From positions 1 to 5,986 of the forward strand of contig JAIXZF010000384.1 in the NCBI GenBank assembly GCA_027489835.1: 5,986 bases of DNA. The letters run 5' to 3'. A program made the position numbers and the translations under genes. This DNA comes from Hyphomicrobiales bacterium (lineage in GTDB: Bacteria; Pseudomonadota; Alphaproteobacteria; Rhizobiales; Beijerinckiaceae). Below are positions 5,759 through 5,986 of the stretch, piece by piece. Below the pieces are notes generated by a model. The model was not told the DNA's origin. It was given only the letters and a program-made list of their open reading frames with translations, and made no database searches. Each line of letters opens with the position of its first letter. Position 1 is the stretch's first letter.

Positions 5759-5986
5759 TCACGCCAACACCGCATACACATCGCCGGAGTTGGCGTCATG
5801 CGGCAGCGCCATCAGGTGCATGATCATCTCGTCGGCGCTGACGAAACGCTCGAAGGTCAGCTCCTGGCTTTCGCCGAGCGCGAGGTCGAAGCGGTAGTCG
5901 CCCAGATCCTGAAGCCGCTCGATGCAGGCCTCGGCCACATCCTTCTGGATCGTCGTGAACTCGAAGGACAGCGCCCTGACCGGCCG
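5759..5986 (-). CDS. C-terminal part of an FkbM family methyltransferase (5' end outside window)
   Basis: The minus-strand frame is open from the window edge and gives 75 residues to TGA at 5761-5759. The segment RALSFEFTTIQKDVAEACIE, then a LGESQELTFERFVSADEM stretch, then LPHDANSGDVYA near the end, matches my memory of the C-terminal region of FkbM-type SAM-dependent methyltransferases. In these enzymes this part follows the Rossmann fold and forms the last strands and a conserved HxANSGD tail. The SAM-binding motifs lie outside the window, so activity cannot be judged. FkbM enzymes methylate hydroxyl groups on diverse polysaccharide, lipid or secondary-metabolite substrates; the target here is unknown. 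The gene lies 57 bp upstream of the secreted-protein gene on the same strand and could share its transcript, but the gap also leaves room for a promoter. Confidence 0.72.
   Translation of the reverse strand, partial: RPVRALSFEFTTIQKDVAEACIERLQDLGDYRFDLALGESQELTFERFVSADEMIMHLMALPHDANSGDVYAVLA

Noticed and set aside
1..5986. Defence system, mobile element, CRISPR, toxin-antitoxin or prophage content
   Set aside because: No recognisable nuclease, integrase, transposase, repeat array, terminal repeats or paired small toxin-antitoxin genes. All large genes are ordinary chromosomal types with uniform composition.

Overview
The window is high-GC, densely packed chromosomal DNA with a strong preference for G or C at third codon positions. 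The protein types fit an alphaproteobacterium, most likely in the Hyphomicrobiales (Rhizobiales): the tail of a large membrane protein with a glutamine-amidotransferase-like domain, a YhbS-type acetyltransferase, an SDR of the PVAGETPLL type, a glucokinase and an FkbM methyltransferase. I cannot place it at genus level. I see no mobile element, CRISPR array, rRNA, tRNA or sign of recent transfer. Most of it reads as ordinary housekeeping or accessory chromosome.

Layout. Positions 1-627 (+) are the 3' end of the membrane protein gene. It converges on a two-gene minus-strand unit, a NUDIX hydrolase (1715-1212) followed by a GNAT acetyltransferase (1155-652). A 326-bp spacer (1716-2041) separates the NUDIX gene from a divergent plus-strand metallophosphoesterase (2042-2926). 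This spacer is the least ordinary part of the window. It holds an inverted repeat near the NUDIX start, a 39-codon small ORF with a Shine-Dalgarno-like sequence, and three tandem perfect hairpins. The last hairpin is a textbook intrinsic terminator whose T-run ends three bases before the metallophosphoesterase GTG.

From 5986 back to 2923 everything is on the minus strand. In transcription order it runs: the C-terminus of an FkbM-type methyltransferase (5986-5759), a secreted protein of unknown function (5701-4724), glucokinase (4701-3712) and a short-chain dehydrogenase (3669-2923). Gaps between the last three are 22 and 42 bp, so they probably form one operon. The SDR and the metallophosphoesterase converge and share one CTAG palindrome as both stop codons.

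How the genes work together. Glucokinase feeds glucose into central metabolism, and the adjacent SDR may act on a sugar or a related alcohol, but its substrate cannot be read from sequence. NUDIX and GNAT look like a small stand-alone pair. The best candidate for something undescribed is the sORF/hairpin leader of the metallophosphoesterase, which looks like a possible transcription attenuator. This is inferred from layout only.
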